From assembly GCA_016508695.1 (NCBI GenBank), contig VNKQ01000019.1, positions 1-64,000 on the forward strand: 64,000 nt of DNA, in the 5' to 3' direction. Positions 1 to 10,139 of the stretch are shown here, piece by piece. The notes beneath the pieces are model-generated. The model ran no database searches. It had not been told where the DNA came from and worked only from the letters and a program-made list of their open reading frames with translations. The DNA is from Hyphodiscus hymeniophilus (lineage: Eukaryota; Ascomycota; Leotiomycetes; Helotiales; Hyphodiscaceae). The translations under genes were made by a program, and so were the position numbers. The stretch's first letter is position 1. The number at the start of each line of letters is the position of its first letter.

Positions 1-40
1 CCTAACCCTAACCCTAACCCTAACCCTAACCCTAACCCTA
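1..40. repeat. Telomere repeat tract (CCCTAA)n
   Basis: Bases 1-40 are about six and a half perfect copies of CCCTAA, the C-rich strand of the TTAGGG telomere used by most filamentous fungi. The C-rich strand at the left end reading 5' to 3' is the expected orientation for a left chromosome end. Unique sequence begins at about base 41, so there is no long tandem subtelomeric repeat between the telomere and the first gene relic. Confidence 0.97.
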
Positions 41-540
41 TAAGCACTATAGCAGTTTCAGCTGATGTTTTCCCACGTTACCAAGTAATCCATTCTCGAC
101 TCTGGGGATGCGTTTATAACTACTAAAAGTAGCTCAAATCGAAGGGAGCAGAGTTAATACCTACCTTAACGCCCCCAACTCTTCCGAACTCATCCTGAAG
201 AATCAAGTCATGAAACCCAACCCACTCCTCAGGTTTGACATTGCCAATAATATAGAAATGGCTCCATTCTGGCGGTATTGATTTTCCCGCAGCCACTGGC
301 ATCAACACGCCACTAGCGGCCGCGTTCTCGTATATCTGTCTTAAACTTATTTCCCCCCCATTCGGTAACAAGAGGTATAATGTTCTTAAACATACCAGCA
401 TACCAGCAAAAAGTCCCATTACCAGTAATAATGAATTGGTGCTTTGAAGACACACCTCTTTTACCCAGGTTCTCATTGCAGCGCGCAATGTGCGAATCCT
501 TGAGATAGGTGGAAAATATATTAGTTTATAACGATTAGGT

Positions 541-1824
541 GATTTCGGATATCGCTGAAACCACAATTGGCACCTCTCCATAGAGTAAATCGTTGAAGAA
601 AGAAGAACGGGCGCTGTGTCAGCTCTGAACCGTCTCTCTGTACAATCCTACGTTCCGCATCTCGATCTCGAAAGCAAAGACTTCATAGTAGAGCTCTTAG
701 AATATGGGAAAGGGGTACTATCGGCATTGACCCAACACTAATGCTCCAACGCCTTGGTCTCAGTCTCGCATTGACCTTGAACTGGGGGACACGTATGGAT
801 AGCCAAAACGATCTCTTATTCCATGGAATTACGCATGTCGAAGAAGGAGCCAGTCGATTCCATTGTACGACAGGCAATCTACAATACTATATATTCTTAT
901 TGCGATTGAATTCATTCAACTTTGGCTCAAAAAAGGCTTGGGAAATAAAAGGTCGCTGTGATTTCTATTTGAGTAAGCTTAATTACGACCTCGATGACGG
1001 TATGGAAAAAGGCGACCATAGGCCTTGTATCCAGGCAAACGTTATTCTTGACAAGGACACCAAGCTTAATAGCGAAGAGCTTACTTCTATTAGACTTACT
1101 ATGCTATCTGGAGGTCTCGACACGATTACTACGCTTTTGCAATAGAGTATTATTCTGCTTGCAAACAGACCCGACATCCAGAAAAAAGCCTGGCAGGAGA
1201 TTGCAACCTTATTCCCTGAGGATGAATCTTTGTGTAATGCTCTTGATAATCAAAGTGCGCTTAAATTGTTGCGCTTGTGAGGCAATGTCTATGGTAAGTA
1301 TATATCTACTGTGATTATCGAAATCCTGTGCTAATAATGTTTACAATGGCATAGACTCTATATAGTTCTTCGCCTCCCACTTCCCCGCGCATCCATTAAG
1401 GACATTATATACAAGCAAGTCTTGATTCTTAAGGGAACAGTATTTCTGCTCAATGACTGGGCATGTAATATAGGTAAGAACATCTTTCGTCAATTCCTCT
1501 TATTGCCCTTTCGGATATTTTACTGACTATCAACTGTAGACAGTACTGTTTGGAATGACCCTGACACATTCCGACCAGAGCGTTAGCTGGAACAAACTAA
1601 TGCTCTAATCCATACATATGGCTTGGGTTACAAAAGTGAATAGGATCGTTCTAGTAAATCGTGAGCTGTACCTTGTATTGATTCGCATGCTGCATTGTTT
1701 TGAGATTGAGAAGTACAATGACATGGACTGGCACCCTATAAAAGGGAACTCAGATCCCACTAGCTTGGTAGCGATGCCAAACAGGTACCAGGCTATGTTG
1801 TGCCGCACAACTTACAGGCAATGA
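541..1824 (+). pseudogene. Decayed cytochrome P450, CYP504-like (phenylacetate hydroxylase type)
   Basis: Several reading frames on the + strand add up to one P450. A 'TIGTSP' stretch lies at about 555-575. An 'ALNRxSVQ' block follows at 620-650, then the helix-I motif 'SGGLDT' near 1110. 'LPLPRASIKD', the EXXR-to-PERF region and a C-terminal 'GNSDPTSLVAMP' block end the gene near 1824. Order and wording match the CYP504 phenylacetate/3-hydroxyphenylacetate hydroxylase group. It is broken by frameshifts (about 590-600 and after 730), in-frame stops (1146, about 1280, about 1585, about 1648) and loss of the heme-binding Cys: 'YGLGYK' runs straight into stops. The changes around the lost Cys look like C-to-T/G-to-A. 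The N-terminal membrane anchor is not recognisable. Non-functional; family is fairly sure, subfamily less so. Confidence 0.8.
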
Positions 1825-2374
1825 AGAAGTCGATTTCTAGCTTTCAGATTGTTGATGAAGAGGAGAGTTGATCTAGGAACAAGTACTTTCCACCAGTGTA
1901 TGTAACGCATTCTTTAAACTACTATGCTTGTGTCCAAACTAGCCTAAAGTCTTGAGACTATATCATGAAATAGAAACTACAGGCAAACGGTCCTATCTTT
2001 CATATTTTAACAGTAAATATAAACTCTAACTTACTAGGTGCTCTCCTGTAAGCTTGGTACTAGATTGTTACTGTGAATTTGCGCCAAACCAGACATTGGA
2101 CAGGTAGTTCTCAATTCTCTCCATTAGCGCATTAACTAGTCCACCAAATTACTCATGAGACTATGGCACATCTTATGGCTTTCTTATGAACTACAACGAT
2201 GAACAAAATGAGTGACAATCATGTGATCGGAATTTGATGTTGTTCAGTTGTAATATTCATTCTTTACTAAATATAGTTTGATTTCATAAGACAGACTAGT
2301 CACTCGGGCGCTTAATTGATCCTTTGGATAGTCAAATATAAATTATGCAACACATATTACTGACTACCTCCAAT
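1825..2374. other. Intergenic, AT-rich, no gene seen
   Basis: About 550 bp between the P450 relic and the convergent alcohol dehydrogenase. No reading frame of note and no recognisable repeat or RNA gene. Confidence 0.6.
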
Positions 2375-3769
2375 TTAACTTAGGTCAAGCACCACCCGTC
2401 CTTGAAGTTTCCCAGCAGTCATTTCGTCAAATATCTGTACAATAATAAGTATTAAATCATTGATGGCACACATTGTTATTGCATCAAAAAGATCACAAAT
2501 TCATACTTGCGTGAGATCCTCCATCTTCTTGATCGCATAGTGGCACTTGACTAAGCCCCGCGCAGCAAACTCAAGCGCTTCCAAGGCTTCCCGTCTATTC
2601 CCAATCGCAGAACCTGCAGACCGCTTCCATCAGGCACAACAATCGTCAGGAACAGACACATCAGACGTACCTATGATTCGAAACTGCTGTGAAGTGATTC
2701 TAGCCGGGTAAGCTGACTGAATGGCGACTGGTGTCCCCTCCGGCATACCAATACAAACCATTGTGCCCTGCGGCTTCAAAAACTTCAAGCCCTGCTCATA
2801 GCTTTTGTTTGCCGCACTGACGACAAGTACTGCGTTTGCACCTCGACCATTGTTTGCAATTTTCTTGATCTTTTCCTCGAGCTCATCGTCGCTGTGCTTC
2901 ATGAAGTCAAGGAATTCCTCGGAACCGCATTCCTTGCATAAGGATTCTTTGCTGGAGCTGTCGATAGCAATGACACGGAGACCCATAACGCGTGATGCAT
3001 ATTGCACTGCCAAGTGCCCAAGTCCACCACCAGCACCGCTGATGACGACCCAATCTCCTGGCTTAGCACCTGTTTTCTGAAGGCCAGAGTAGACTGTGAG
3101 ACCGGCGCAAAGAAGAGGAGCGGCGGCGCTGGAGTCTATGCCATCGGGAATTGGAGTTGCGTATGATGCGGAGGTGGTAACGTACTGCTGAAAGGTGCCT
3201 GGTGTGTAATATCCCGAGATTTTCTGTTTCGCGCAGGTATTGTCGTCGTTTTCTAGGCACGATGCTGAGACGTTCGACATTAGAATAAGCATTTACACTC
3301 TAATCCAGTATTTTATGGTCTGACGAGTACTCACCACATGTATTGCATACCTCCGCGAGCCATTTTATGCCTACTCGGGTTCCAATTGATGGTTCGGTAA
3401 CGCCTGGGCCATGGCCAATAACCTCTCCAACGCCTTCATGTCCTCCAACTTGGTCTGTTTCTTGATCAACAACAGTGTTCCTGTTTGTGAGCATAGGAAG
3501 CAGGCAAACCTTGTTGTGTTGGAAATGGTAACAGGGGCCATGATTGAAAGCAAACGCCTAGATCGGAATGGCAAACTCCCGAATGTGTCCTACGACAAGT
3601 CAACATCATCGTGCTCCAGAATAATCACATGGTATTCAGGAGTATCGTACAGTTTTACTAGTATCTGCCCATCGCCAGGAATAGGAATATCCAAGTACTG
3701 AATGCTCGTCTTTGAGGAACCAGGCTCTGCGTACACAACGGCCTTGTTTCTTTTTGTCTCAGGAGCCAT
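2375..3769 (-). CDS. Zinc-dependent alcohol dehydrogenase (ADH1-type, NAD-dependent)
   Basis: Medium-chain alcohol dehydrogenase of the yeast ADH1 class, interconverting primary alcohols and aldehydes with NAD. Six exons from the ATG at 3769 join in frame to 359 residues: 3651-3769, 3510-3589, 3335-3454, 2671-3264, 2507-2613 and 2375-2434. Visible motifs are the catalytic-zinc 'GVCHSD' (split from exon 1 by a 61-bp intron), 'GGHEGVG', a Cys-rich structural-zinc loop, 'SGYYTPGTFQQY', and the Rossmann 'SGAGGGLGHLAVQYA'. It ends in 'GKLQGRVVLDLS'. An unspliced reading gives an apparent stop before 'CHSD', but that stop lies inside intron 1, so the gene looks intact. It is the first intact gene from the telomere. 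The structural-zinc loop has one Cys fewer than is usual and would merit a check. Confidence 0.92.
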
Positions 3770-4850
3770 GGTTTGCTATTTCTTAACGTTGGGAGGGGAT
3801 CTGGCAAGTAACGAGGAGACTATGCTTTTAGAGATCGGTTTGGTAAACACCTTTGCCTTCGTCAGGTCGTCGCGAAAGAAAGAAGTTATGTTTTCATTCT
3901 TTGACTCGACTGGCATTTAAATTGATGGAGAAAGACATGTGCACGAGTCCGATGCGTTGATAGCCTCGCCTTCCTGACTATTTACCCCGACGTACCCCGC
4001 GCAGCATTTTTCATAGTGGGGCTTGGCGCACACAAGCGTATTTGATATGAGACGGGAAAAGATAGTTCGTCTCGTTTCTTGACTTACATTTGGGAGCTGG
4101 GTTCCTTCAGCAAGTAGTGAGTTCGGAATGCGCGGAGCCTGTTCCGCTGAACGCAGGTAAGGTTTGGTAGGCCTTCAGAATTTCAGGTCCTATAATTTAT
4201 GGCGTCCATCGCGGACTGACTTCCGCGTAAGATCTAAAAACTTGATCATAGCGGGTTGAAAGGGTTGCATGGCTGCGGAGACCCCACAGTCGGACAGAAA
4301 GATGTGCTATGTCCGTCTGGATATTCAGTGTACTGTGCCAAATGATAACGACGAAGTCCCCATTAGTAGTGGAGTGCGACACCTCTTTAGCCAATCTTCC
4401 AGAGCAGCAAATAACAGGATACTAATACCAGTCTTCTTAAGCGGATTATCAGCCCCTCCGAGATATTTCTTGGCGTGGAACCGATCCTTGCTCTCATACG
4501 AAAGGGTCCCGTTGAAGCTGGTTTGGGATCTGATATGATTCAGACTTGAGATTATCCAAGGTTGGCTCTGCGTTCTGACTAAGATATGGCTCAAATTGGA
4601 ATGTATAGCAGGTAAAAGATATTAACAAACCAAGGTCTGAAGGTTTTGGTAGCCTGGAGCCGTAAAGGTTGCTCCCAAAAGCTTCTCGGCATTGAGGCTA
4701 GCATACTACAATGTGCTGCATACATTGCATCTACTAAGCAGATTACATAAGTTGTACAACGATATTAAAGCAACTCTCATGCCTACTGTAATTATAATAT
4801 ATAATATACAAGGGAAGACTTTATATCTTTAACCAGTCTCAACCCACCAA
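3770..4850. other. Intergenic; upstream region of the alcohol dehydrogenase
   Basis: About 1.1 kb. Short open frames occur on both strands at 4197-4594 but none resembles a known family and none has convincing splice sites. The segment next to 3769 should carry the dehydrogenase promoter; no clear TATA box was seen. Confidence 0.5.
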
Positions 4851-5236
4851 TCATTCCTTTATGTCAAATATCGATTCGAAGTAAACCATCATAGCGCCTT
4901 CATGGACCGATTTAGCCACTGCTTTCAACCGGCCGTGGGCCTCACACTCGTTATCGTAGTAAACCATATCCTGCTTGCTGCTGAACACAGAAACTACCGC
5001 CACAGTATATCCCTGAGACCTCTGATCGGCAAATGCTTTTCCTGCATCTACAGAAATGATATATGGTTTGCCATCCTACCGAGTTCTGTGTTAGCATGAG
5101 GGAGACTATTAGGAGTTAGGGAACAAACTTTCACAGCTTCCTCGGGCATTCGCTTGTAGACTGCGAGAAGCTTTTCTTGATCCTCTGGTTTGGGGATCTT
5201 GAAGAGTGTCATACGACGGATTTTGGCGACTGACAT
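4851..5236 (-). CDS. Stress-responsive A/B-barrel (Dabb) domain protein
   Basis: Small cytosolic protein of 110 residues. Exon 1 is 5129-5236 and exon 2 is 4851-5075, joined over a 53-bp phase-0 intron. The sequence begins with a beta strand and 'FKIPKPEDQEKLL', then 'DGKPYIISVDAGKAFADQRSQG' (split here: DGKPYIISVDAG, then KAFADQRSQG), and 'SVFSSKQDMVYYDNE', and ends 'MVYFESIFDIKE'. This is the whole Dabb ferredoxin-like fold that dimerises in stress proteins and in some polyketide cyclases such as olivetolic acid cyclase. No signal peptide. No biosynthetic partner lies beside it, so I call only the fold. Start chosen because it is the only ATG ahead of the first strand. Confidence 0.85.
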
Positions 5237-6000
5237 AGCGAATGCGACTCGACTTCAAAAGAATGAAAAGCCCAAATGAAAGGTGCCAAAACAAGATGAT
5301 ATAAAATGCTCTTAAAAGTACCGTGTAGCTTGTTGTTCTTCTGGTTCAGCAACTTTTTGTGAGCAGGGTATCATAAACCCTTCTGCGCGGAACGTTCCGC
5401 GTATCTGCACCTCACTGCTCCCAGCTGTCCCATTCAATTTGCTTGGAGTTCCATATTTATTTGGGATTATCCACTTACCTTAGTCTCGACCATTGCATGA
5501 TGTCCCCTCATTTGTAAATATAATAGGAGAAAGTGCGGGGTCGTGTTATGGAAAGCATAGCCAGCTTCTCATTTCGTTTGACTTTGTGGAATCGGGATAT
5601 GGCAACAGATCAATGTTTGATTTGTACTGTTAAATAAAAGTCATTCCAGATTCACGTATCCAGAGATTCGTATTCACGTGTCCAGAGATTCGTTAGGTAT
5701 CTCTTTAATGCTGAGAAGTATAAAGGCATAAATCGTGTAAAACGACATGAGCTTCAGCAATTTCGGTGGCAAATACCTACACCGCTGCGCAATACGTGCC
5801 TCAGCCGTGGCTGAATATTGGCCACCCTGGGCAGTCAAATCCAGCTTGAGTACCAATCTTGGTCTGATATCCCGTGTCGACGAAGACCGAGGTGGGCTTA
5901 ATATTGCTCAGTCTTTCTACGATCAGCTCTAATATCCTTTGACTTCTGGGCAGCGTCCGATGGAAGTAAACCTGCACTCGACCCCTGCGAGGCTGACATC
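5237..6000. other. Intergenic; no intact gene
   Basis: Promoter side of the Dabb gene, then about 500 bp without recognisable coding sequence. Weakly coding-like frames at 5747-5932 could be the eroded N-terminal part of the transcription-factor relic that follows, but I cannot align them. Confidence 0.45.
5650..5693. repeat. 22-bp tandem duplication (2 copies, one mismatch)
   Basis: The unit ATTCACGTATCCAGAGATTC plus GT at 5650-5671 is repeated at once at 5672-5693 with a single A/G difference. Each unit holds a CACGT core of the E-box type. It lies about 415 bp upstream of the Dabb start codon. Confidence 0.8.
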
Positions 6001-6560
6001 TTGAAGATTGCGTTGGCTCAAGTTCCCACCATTGAAGGCCTAGGATCGAGCATCATATCGGAACAAATGGTGGAAACTGTAGAAGCTGCAATAACTAGGA
6101 GATTACGAACGATGCGCGCCGATCTAAACGATGTCAAGATCGTGGTTTGCAGGGTAGCAAATCTCGGTTTCCAGTTCCTTCTATGTTGCTGATTGTATTC
6201 AGAGTATATATTATTTCCATTGCGACGAGGAGCTAGTTGCATGGAGAATCATCGGATTCGCGGTTCGGCTGGCGCTTGAGATGGGCTTGCATCGAAGGGA
6301 ATCTTTGTTCAAACGTTTCACAACTCCTGAAGAGCCATCATAGGCAACCAAGATCTTCTGATGTATTTATGTACTTGACCGAAGGTGGAGCTTTGGTACA
6401 GGAATACTTTCTGTGCTGTATTAGCACGATATAGACCATTCTATTTACGGTAACGATAGATTTAAGGTATTGTGATCGAGTCCAGAAAATGGGGCAATAC
6501 TTTGCAACGTTACGACCGACTTTTAATTGGCGTAGACGCCAAGAACGATGCAACGCAAGT
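6001..6560 (+). pseudogene. Decayed Zn2Cys6-type transcription factor (fungal_trans middle domain only)
   Basis: In pieces on the + strand: 'LAQVPTIEGLGSSIISEQMV' at 6006-6070; 'YIFHCDEE', then 'AWRIIGFAVRLALEMGLHRR' at about 6205-6300; and 'YVLDRRWSFGTGI' at about 6366-6405. This order is the hallmark of the fungal-specific transcription factor domain (PF04082). In-frame stops separate the blocks, for example after 'LLCC', after 'TPEEPS' and where a Gln is expected after 'LSVLY'. No zinc cluster is found upstream. Downstream sequence to about 6850 has short open stretches that may be its C-terminal remains. Confidence 0.75.
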
Positions 6561-7511
6561 GTGTAATTCCTACTATAATGACCGTGGAGTTTTCGAGAAG
6601 TTTATGCGCAATGCACTGGAATACTCGAACTCTGTCCTTGGTCACCAATAATACAAGCCAACAGACTGGGAGATTCTAGGAAGAATGGATACAGAAGATC
6701 CCATTCATCATCGCTGTATTTCTCGCGCGTTGACCACCGTCAAAAGCGAGCCATATACATTCGACTCGCAAAAGGGGATGATCTCGTCTGTTATGAGTAT
6801 TCAAAAACAGTCCGGATGTTTTGAGGAGAGCCTTTCGACAGGCCGGGCTCAAGAAGCTTCATAACTGAACGGCAGCATCAGGAACATGCCGTAATTTGTC
6901 CATATTTCCTCAAATTTGAGTTTCGTTAACATAATACCAGATGTAAATCTTCTTGCTTCTTCTAAACTCTATTGACGAACACCTCAAAGGTAGCAACTAC
7001 CAAAGACCTGCATGTTGTTTTTTGAAATTAAGTTGGCGGTTTTGTGTCCAAATTCAAACCGCAAATATAATAATCCGACTTTTGTTTTATAAGTAACGTA
7101 AACATTTCAAACACCATGGAAATCAATTGTGGTTGGGAGAAGTAAAGACCACGTCGATTCACCCAGTTGGGATGAGCAGCCTACATGCCTGCTGTGCGAC
7201 ACCACCGACGAGAATTGGCTGCACGTATGCATTGTTACGCAACAGGATGTACTGTATCCCATTCAATGCCAAACGATTTGGGTAGGGTTGGTTGGTTAGG
7301 CTGGGACATTTTTCCAGTAGTGGGGTTTGATAATGATTTACTGTAGAAGTGAATATAGCTTTATTAGTTCAAGCAACAGATCTCGAAATATTCAGTCTCT
7401 AGCACTGCATTTGACTTAGGTTCTATTATTTCAAAGCTGAGATCTTGTACGACTGAACCTAGTAAAAAGGATATCTACATAGCTCTAAAGAGCGCTCTTA
7501 ATCTGAGTCTT
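6561..7511. other. Intergenic between TF relic and transporter 3' end
   Basis: About 950 bp. Short open stretches at 6660-6860 cannot be assigned; 6870-7500 shows nothing recognisable and is rich in A/T. Confidence 0.5.
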
Positions 7512-9597
7512 TTACCAAACGTACCTAAATCCCGGCTGTTCCCAATCTGTTAGGTCTAAGAAGTCCGACTGTCGAATCTCATTGTCTGGATTCGAAGCTG
7601 TCCTTTTGTTTCTGCGCCGATTCTCCCATGAGAGATATATGCTTACAAGCGTGTAATGTTAGCCAGATCAAAATAAACATACTGCTTTTGGCATATCCGG
7701 ATATGAAGACCCGAAGAATCATAAGAAAAGCAGGAAGTGGTCTTACATTAGTCCGAGTTCACAGACGATCATCATAGCCATGCTGACATAAAAGGCACGG
7801 AAGCCTGTAGGATAGCTCGGCGACTCTTTGCTCAAGAAAAATTGTGGGGTGATTATTTGGCCAACGCAGTAGCCCACAAAGACAAGAACTGTAATTGTGG
7901 ACTTCTTGGTGAAGCCTGCAAAATTAGAGCTAACGAGACTAAGGCAGAGGATTAGGGAAACGGTGTTGGTGAAAAGTGCATAGACACCGCCCAGGCGGGA
8001 GAGTTTGTGCGATTTAGGGAGAGCTATTCGAGCAGTTGGTTAGAATGGGATGAAACGGTTGGGAAGGTTGTAATAAAGGAGGGAACGCACTGTTTACGAG
8101 AACGGCACCGATCATGGAGCATACGTTAGACAGAATCATGCAGATGCAGCGGGAATTCGGGACATAAGAGCTGACGACACCACTGTGGAAATTGTGAGAA
8201 TGTAGGTGGTTCGACTGCAAGTATTGACTCACGCGATGAGGATGGACATCAGCTGAACTGCGTGTTCGGGCATAGACCAGATGGTAGCCTGGAGATTGGT
8301 ATATCCCAGACCAGTAAGAATGATCTTGTTGAACTGTTTTTCACTTAGCATAGATCTCAAAACGAAGAGTGAGGAGCATACTGCTGACAATCCGCCACCA
8401 GGAATGCATTGCAGGACGGAAATGGCAAAGATTAGCCATGCCTGGGGATCTCGAAGGCATTCCCAAACTTGATACACCTTGTATCTCCGATTTTCGATAC
8501 CGGTATGGTTTTTGATAACCTATCTCATATCAGTGTGGGAAAAACGTGTGTGCTGTAAGGTAACTGACCCTCAGTACGGCAATCTTTCTCTCTCTCTCTG
8601 TTAGAAACCAAGCTTTCATGGGCGACGCCGGAACAAAGAAGAAGAGAATTATCCCCCATATAATCGTGATTGGGCCCCAAATCAGGAAAAGATACTAATC
8701 GTAAGTTAGATAAGTTCTATACTGTAGAAAAAGGTGATAGTATTACCTGCCAGGTATGCAAAGAACCATGCAGATGACCCAATCCATAAGCAATAATATC
8801 GCCTATGAAACCTCCCACTCCACTACCAGCCCACCAGATACACTGACGGAGTGGTTGCTCCTCGCGAGTGTAGTACTGTCCTACGAGAATGGTAAATATA
8901 GGAGCGTTGGTACTTTCAAATACGCCCAAGAAGAAACGAGCTGTTGCAAGCCCGGCAAAAGTCTTTGCTCCCGCTGTAGCAGCGACTGAAACTCCCCAAC
9001 AGAAGACCATGCCTCCCAGCCATTTTCCAATGGGAAGCTTTTGCATCAAGATCGAGTTGGGGTATTCCCAGAAAAGAAATCTGGAACACAGTCAGTATAT
9101 GCTCGTTCACTTTTTCCCTCACTGAGCTGAGAAGATTTCCCTACCCAAAGTAGAAGATTGATGATGTCCAGCTGTACTGCTGCCCATGAAGATGCTACCG
9201 AAAGGTCAGCGACTGATCGCTTTGTGGTTGCGAGTCCTGACAACTGACTGTGTCCTCCAGTAGACCGAATACTGACGCATTTGAAAGCTGCCCCTTGTCT
9301 AGGAAGTTCAGCATATACGTGATCGCCAACTGTATCCTGTTAGTATCTGCAAACAGAACACCTTAATGACTACTTCACCATAGGCAGCAAGATCAAGTCG
9401 ATCTTCCAGCGAACCCAATTAGCCTCCTTCTGTGAATACGCAAAGGAGTCGGCATCTCCAGCAAAAATCTCCAGAGCATCGTCATGATCTTTGCTAATGG
9501 CTTTCTCCGGAGCTGCTTCTTCGTTTCCAAAGTCAGTGCTAATATGAGTGAACTCTGGGGTAGCCACGCGGGTTTCTTTGTTTTCAGCTAAAGACAT
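7512..9597 (-). CDS. MFS transporter, anion:cation symporter family (allantoate permease / Dal5 type)
   Basis: Plasma-membrane uptake carrier of the Dal5/Tna1/Seo1 group, whose known substrates are allantoate, nicotinate, vitamins and small organic acids. Nine exons join to 531 residues: 9379-9597, 9249-9329, 9145-9194, 8747-9080, 8569-8694, 8233-8519, 8091-8182, 7747-8023 and 7512-7641. Family signatures are 'LDKGQLSNASVFGL', 'SSIFYFGFLFWEYPN', 'RFFLGVFESTNAP' and 'GQYYTREEQPLRQ'. 'LTERERK' marks the central loop and the C-terminus is 'YLSWENRRRNK', then 'FLDLTDWEQPGFRYVW'. The start at 9597 precedes an acidic cytosolic N-terminus, as usual. It is transcribed away from the C45 acyltransferase gene; a MULE now separates the two. 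Substrate unknown. Confidence 0.92.
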
Positions 9598-9883
9598 GTT
9601 CGTACAAGATTTTTTTGAGGAATCGATCGTGAATAATGCGAGGGGTCTGATCTGCTGCCAGGCTGCGTGACACATATACTTGTATGTTTTCCTCCCGTCT
9701 AAAGCAGAGATAAGGAAGAACTTTGGTCGGCTGCTCTCGTGCCTCTGTTGACCTCGCGATATCAGATCATTTTCTATGTGTGGGACACAGGAGCTTGTTT
9801 TATCTCTATCGTCGGCATGTTTTCCATGTTGGGATTTGAACCATGTCCAACTCAACTGATCGGCAGTGGAAGTGTGCACCCGA

Positions 9884-9891
9884 TACAAAAA
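9884..9891. repeat. Target-site duplication, left of MULE (TACAAAAA)
   Basis: TACAAAAA occurs directly before the left end of the element and again directly after its right end at 12377-12384. Eight to eleven bp is the duplication size of Mutator-like elements. Confidence 0.9.
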
Positions 9892-9932
9892 GGGGCGGGC
9901 TAAAACAACTTGCCTCCCGGCTAAACTAACTT
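9892..9932 (+). repeat. Left terminal inverted repeat of MULE, 41 bp
   Basis: Starts GGGGCGGGCTAAAACAACTT and is matched by the reverse complement of 12336-12376 with one mismatch in 41 positions. Confidence 0.93.
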
Positions 9933-10139
9933 TTCGGGGGTATACCTAACACCCTCGCTTACTCATACTAATTTGTATGCGCATACAAGACTAAAATATA
10001 TATTATAAACAAAGACAATATATCCTTATATTCTTTTGCCTTTACCCTTTAGCCTTTAATATAAAATCCCTTAGTACTTGCGGTCCCCCCCGCCTACTAC
10101 TATTTATAACGACTTGCCTACTATAATTAAATCGATTTA

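Noticed and set aside
123..581. 152-codon open frame on the minus strand with a membrane-helix-like segment next to the telomere
   Set aside because: It overlaps the antisense of the P450 relic, resembles no family I know, and its only support is length and one donor-like site. Could be a truncated gene, but not supported enough to list.
3590..3650. Apparent premature stop in the zinc alcohol dehydrogenase before 'CHSD'
   Set aside because: A 61-bp GT-AG intron removes it and joins 'VKLTHSGVCHSD' in frame; all six exons sum to whole codons.
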